Part shown: positions 30,875 through 31,734 of the stretch, one piece after another | How positions within the stretch are numbered: position 1 is the first letter of the stretch | Layout: every line of letters starts with the position of its first letter | NCBI GenBank assembly: GCA_027943245.1 | Contig: JANDJZ010000402.1 | Span: forward strand, 1-31,734 | Length of the DNA: 31,734 nt | Source: Acanthamoeba sp. SK_2022b | Lineage: Eukaryota > Discosea > Longamoebia > Acanthamoebidae | Direction: 5' to 3' | Notes under the pieces: generated by a model | The model's database searches: none | What the model was told of the DNA's origin: nothing | What the model saw: only the letters and a program-made list of their open reading frames with translations | Translations under genes and position numbers: made by a program

Positions 30875-31734
30875 CTAGGAGGGCATGAAGGTGGGGTCCA
30901 GGTAACTGGGAGCGTGAGAGCGGTAGTCTTGGTCGTCGTAGGGCTGCGGCTCCTGGCCTCGCTTGTCCTCCGCCCCCCGGGCCTGTGCGGAGGCACCGGA
31001 GATGGCCGAGGAGGCGGTCTCCTCCTCCTCGTCCTCCTCCTCATCGTCGTCGTCGTCGTCATCGTCGTCGTCAGGCATCTGCACAGGGGGGAGGGTGTAG
31101 TAGGTGGCTGTCCCTTCGGAGGCCGAACTTCCGGCCTGTTTGGAGTGAGCAACTTTCCCCACAACAGGAACGGTTGGGGGAGGGAGGAGGGTACAAGGCC
31201 GGAGGGAGTCGTTGGGTGGTGGTGGTGGGAGGAGGAGGTCTTGCGGCGCTTGCGCAGGCAGACGTCGAGGTTGGGGGGCTTGCCAGGCACCGGGAGTCCC
31301 GCGCGGGCCAGCTTGATGAAGTACTTTTGCACGCGCGACGCCACCTGGCGCGGGGTGCGGTTCCCGAGGGCGCGAGCGATCTTGGACCAGCGGTGGGCGG
31401 CGACCTCCTCGTCGGGGATCTCGAGCAGGAGCTGCTCCAGCTGTCGCTGTTCCTCCGGCGTCCACAGCTTGTTGAACGTCGACGGCTTGTCCTCGTCCCA
31501 CACCCGACCCCGGATCACGTCCCCCGCCTTGCGTCGGCCCCGCACGCGCGCGCGCGCTCTCCTCCGTCAGGGAATGAGTGGGGAGAGGGGAGGGGAGGAG
31601 AGGACACGGACCTTGGGCTCCTCGTAGTGGGGGTGGTGCGGGTGGGAGGGGAGGGGGGCGTCGCCGGTGGGAGCCTCCGCCTTCACGCCCACTTCGCGTT
31701 TCACCCCCACCGCCACGCCCACGTCCTGGCAGAC
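30875..31734 (-). CDS. Myb/SANT protein resembling ZZZ3 (ATAC complex), N-terminus outside the window
   Basis: Three exons are visible: 31612 to the window end (open in frame), 31195-31527 and 30875-31135, giving 238 residues. The Myb/SANT domain ([18 protein letters not shown], then [20 protein letters not shown]) and the following [20 protein letters not shown] closely match ZZZ3, a subunit of the ATAC histone acetyltransferase complex. Then come a basic patch (LRKRRKT), a His run, an acidic block of ten Asp plus Glu residues, and a tail [10 protein letters not shown] that resembles the ZZZ3 C-terminus. The ZZ zinc finger that ZZZ3 carries after the Myb domain is not present in the visible exons; no cysteine pairs are seen. 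The part before residue 41 may hold other domains. A plain SHAQKYF-like Myb factor is the alternative. Confidence 0.8.
   Translation of the reverse strand, partial: LPGRGRGGGGETRSGREGGGSHRRRPPPLPPAPPPLRGAQGPCPLLPSPLPTHSLTEESARARAGPTQGGGRDPGSGVGRGQAVDVQQAVDAGGTATAGAAPARDPRRGGRRPPLVQDRSRPREPHPAPGGVARAKVLHQAGPRGTPGAWQAPQPRRLPAQAPQDLLLPPPPPNDSLRPCTLLPPPTVPVVGKVAHSKQAGSSASEGTATYYTLPPVQMPDDDDDDDDDDEEEDEEEETASSAISGASAQARGAEDKRGQEPQPYDDQDYRSHAPSYLDPTFMPS

Overview
This is a GC-rich, intron-dense stretch of a nuclear protist genome. Gene content, short introns (mostly 40-200 nt, often starting gtgcg or gtacg), tight gene spacing and TG microsatellites inside introns all suggest a free-living amoeba. 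Acanthamoeba is my best guess; that attribution is inference, not proof. I rebuilt twelve protein genes by hand from splice sites, reading phase and protein family landmarks. I saw no rRNA, tRNA, CRISPR array or transposon.

Layout from left to right: a small PH-domain protein (+, 311-1110); a CH-domain protein with calponin-type repeats (-, 1445-3139); the large subunit of replication factor C, RFC1 (-, 3565-7683); a LIN9/ALWAYS EARLY homologue with SANT and DIRP domains (-, 7854-11214); a Rab32-like GTPase (-, 11541-13049); an unrecognised two-helix membrane protein (-, 13415-14844); a LisH-like plus WD40 protein (+, 14952-17760); the replication licensing ATPase CDC6 (-, 17825-20426); bifunctional delta-1-pyrroline-5-carboxylate synthase (+, 21037-24145); a secreted or surface RCC1-like repeat protein with one membrane helix (+, 24790-27029); the WD40 ribosome biogenesis factor PWP1 (-, 27473-29475); a small ankyrin protein (+, 29691-30621); and a Myb/SANT protein resembling ZZZ3, cut by the window end (-, 30875-31734).

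The theme that stands out is S-phase control. RFC1 (clamp loader) and CDC6 (origin licensing) each carry an E2F-like TTTTGGCGC site just upstream of their coding sequence, and between them lies LIN9, a subunit of the MuvB complexes that act with E2F in animals and plants. The LIN9 protein has the plant-style SANT+DIRP architecture rather than the vertebrate one. Several genes are best explained only if some introns use GC rather than GT donors, and RFC1 appears to have a first coding exon consisting only of its ATG. Genes are packed as divergent pairs with short shared promoters (107, 215 and 610 bp) and as convergent pairs, one with only 64 bp between stop codons. Exon borders are hand-made and should be checked against RNA data.
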